From contig JAIDFC010000222.1 of assembly GCA_029054535.1 (NCBI GenBank), positions 1-9,084 on the forward strand: a DNA stretch of 9,084 bases. Direction: 5' to 3'. The stretch comes from Rikenella sp. Lineage in GTDB: Bacteria > Bacteroidota > Bacteroidia > Bacteroidales > Rikenellaceae. The number at the start of each line of letters is the position of its first letter. The first letter of the stretch is position 1. A model generated the notes under the pieces. The model was not told the origin of the DNA. It was given only the letters and a program-made list of their open reading frames with translations, and did no database searches. Below, piece by piece: positions 7,764 through 9,084 of this stretch. The position numbers were made by a program, and so were the translations under genes.

Positions 7764-9084
7764 TTAGAACGTCTGCCCGAGCGAGAAGCTGAATTTCCCT
7801 CCGGCGGCCTTGCCGTTCGATTCGGTGGTCTTGTCGAAGCCGTACCCCCAGTCGATCCCGAGCATCCCGAGGTAGGGCAGATAGACCCGCAACCCGATCC
7901 CCGCCGACCGCTTCAAGCTGAAAGGTTTGAACTCGGCCAAAGTATTGAACGCGTTCCCCGCTTCGGCAAACGCCAGCGCGTAGACCAGCGTCCCCCCCGT
8001 CCGCACCAGCGGGTAGCGCATTTCGACGGTGTATTTGCTGAAGATCCGGGCATAGATCCCGTAGTTGGCCATCGGCGTCAAAGCGTCTTCCTTGTACCCC
8101 CGCAACCCGATGGTTTCGACCCCGTACAGACTGTACCCGGTCAAACCGTCGCCCCCCATCTGGAATCCTTCGAACGGCGAGAGTTTGTTTTTGTTGTAAT
8201 GCCCCAAGTATCCGAACTGCGCTCTGGCCATCAAGACGAGCTTATTATTCGCCGAAAGCGGCACGAACCACTGTCCGTTGAACCGCCATTTGTGGTATTC
8301 GATCCAGTGGTAGCGTTCCCGGTCGGTCATGAGTTGGCTGTAGTCCTTGCCGTCGAACGCCGACCACGGCGGGGTCAGCGCCACCGAGAGGTCGAATTTC
8401 GACCCGGTGGTCGGATATTGCATGATGTCGTCCACCGAGTTTCGCGAGATGCCCAGGTTCAGCGCCAGCGTGTTGCAGGTCCCGTCTTTGACCAGGAAGT
8501 AGTCCCAGTTGTGGAGCCGGTAGCTCTGCATGGTCAGCCCCACGGACAAAGTAAAGTACTGGTCCGGCCAGTTGAGCCGTTTCCCGATCCCGACGGTCCC
8601 CCCGATGGTCCCGAAGTGTGCGGTCGCTTTCTGTCCCAGATAATAAGCGTCGGTCTCGCGCGAGGTGTAGAACGACACCGAGAGCGAGGTCGGTTTCCGC
8701 CCGCCGAGCCACGGTTCGATGAAGTTCACCGACAAAGCCCTGTAATAGCTCCCGTTGGTCTGCACCTTGAGGCCGATCGTCTGGTTGTCCCCCGCCGGAT
8801 ACGGCCGCCAAGCCTTTTTGTTGAAGAAGTTCCGCAGCGAGACGTTGGTGAAGTTGATCCCCACCGACGCGATGAACATCCCGGCGCCCCAACCGCCCGA
8901 GAGTTCGAGCTGGTCGTTGGGTACCTCGGTCAGCAAGTAGTTGATGTCCACCAGCTCCTGTTGAATGTTCGGATTGACGTTCGGCAGCAAGGTCTGCGCG
9001 TCGAACTGCCCCATCGACGCCAGCCGCTGGTAGGTCCGCATCAGCAAAGCCTGACTGTACAGTTCCCCCGGCATGGTGTAGATC
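7764..9084 (-). CDS. bamA: Outer membrane protein assembly factor BamA, 3' part
   Basis: The last 439 codons of a gene whose 5' end lies beyond the window; the frame is open to the edge (IYT precedes the first internal Met). The visible start (PGELYSQALLMRTYQRLASMGQFD) is the end of the last POTRA domain. The rest is the 16-stranded outer-membrane barrel, opening with LELSGGWGAGMFIASVGINF and ending in KFSFSLGQTF with the terminal aromatic residue that serves as the barrel-insertion signal. The conserved loop-6 motif is present as GLRGYKED (RGY at about 8102-8094). BamA folds and inserts beta-barrel proteins into the outer membrane, and the OmpH chaperone encoded 97 nt downstream is its supply partner. 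WLGGRKPTSLSVS after the first hairpins is typical of Bacteroidetes BamA. The internal Met at 9074 is not the true start. Residues look intact and no frameshift is seen. Confidence 0.94.
   Translation of the reverse strand, partial: IYTMPGELYSQALLMRTYQRLASMGQFDAQTLLPNVNPNIQQELVDINYLLTEVPNDQLELSGGWGAGMFIASVGINFTNVSLRNFFNKKAWRPYPAGDNQTIGLKVQTNGSYYRALSVNFIEPWLGGRKPTSLSVSFYTSRETDAYYLGQKATAHFGTIGGTVGIGKRLNWPDQYFTLSVGLTMQSYRLHNWDYFLVKDGTCNTLALNLGISRNSVDDIMQYPTTGSKFDLSVALTPPWSAFDGKDYSQLMTDRERYHWIEYHKWRFNGQWFVPLSANNKLVLMARAQFGYLGHYNKNKLSPFEGFQMGGDGLTGYSLYGVETIGLRGYKEDALTPMANYGIYARIFSKYTVEMRYPLVRTGGTLVYALAFAEAGNAFNTLAEFKPFSLKRSAGIGLRVYLPYLGMLGIDWGYGFDKTTESNGKAAGGKFSFSLGQTF

Overview
The window reads as chromosomal core sequence from a Bacteroidales bacterium, most likely a GC-rich gut lineage such as Rikenellaceae/Alistipes. 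The grounds are the gene order bamA–ompH–murI, a TAnnTTTG-type promoter, starts without strong Shine-Dalgarno sequences, and the style of the BamA, FtsK and MurI proteins. The genus is inference from remembered family features; no search was run. All six genes lie on the minus strand, so transcription runs from high to low coordinates.

Layout in transcription order. (1) 9084-7764: 3' part of bamA, the outer-membrane beta-barrel assembly factor, cut by the window edge. (2) 7666-7139: a periplasmic OmpH/Skp-type chaperone. (3) 7108-6800: a 309-bp gene-free, strongly palindromic repeat element, followed by an intrinsic terminator (6757-6718). (4) A promoter at 6716-6709, then a tight cluster: murI (6685-5867), ftsK (5855-2499), a lolA-like gene (2486-1854), a short methyltransferase-derived protein (1802-1407) and a THUMP-like-domain class I methyltransferase (1388-135). 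(5) 93-1: a second, edge-truncated copy of the palindromic element, again just after the last gene.

The genes fall under one theme, envelope growth and division: outer-membrane protein insertion (BamA, OmpH), D-glutamate for peptidoglycan (MurI), chromosome clearance at the septum (FtsK) and lipoprotein transport (LolA). Two methyltransferase-family genes are attached at the end.

The least explained signal is the intergenic element. Three arms (two in the full copy, one in the partial copy) share an outer tag, a 10-11 bp hairpin whose stem sequence changes while its pairing is kept, a CCARARARACTT motif, and in two arms a second covarying hairpin. The full copy also has a long G/C-rich central stem-loop. 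Both copies lie 31-42 nt past a stop codon in the same relation to transcription. Other points of interest are a 131-aa protein that seems to keep only the two ends of a SAM-dependent methyltransferase, and an unusually long FtsK with a basic N-terminal tail, a glutamine tract and a Tyr/Asn-rich linker.
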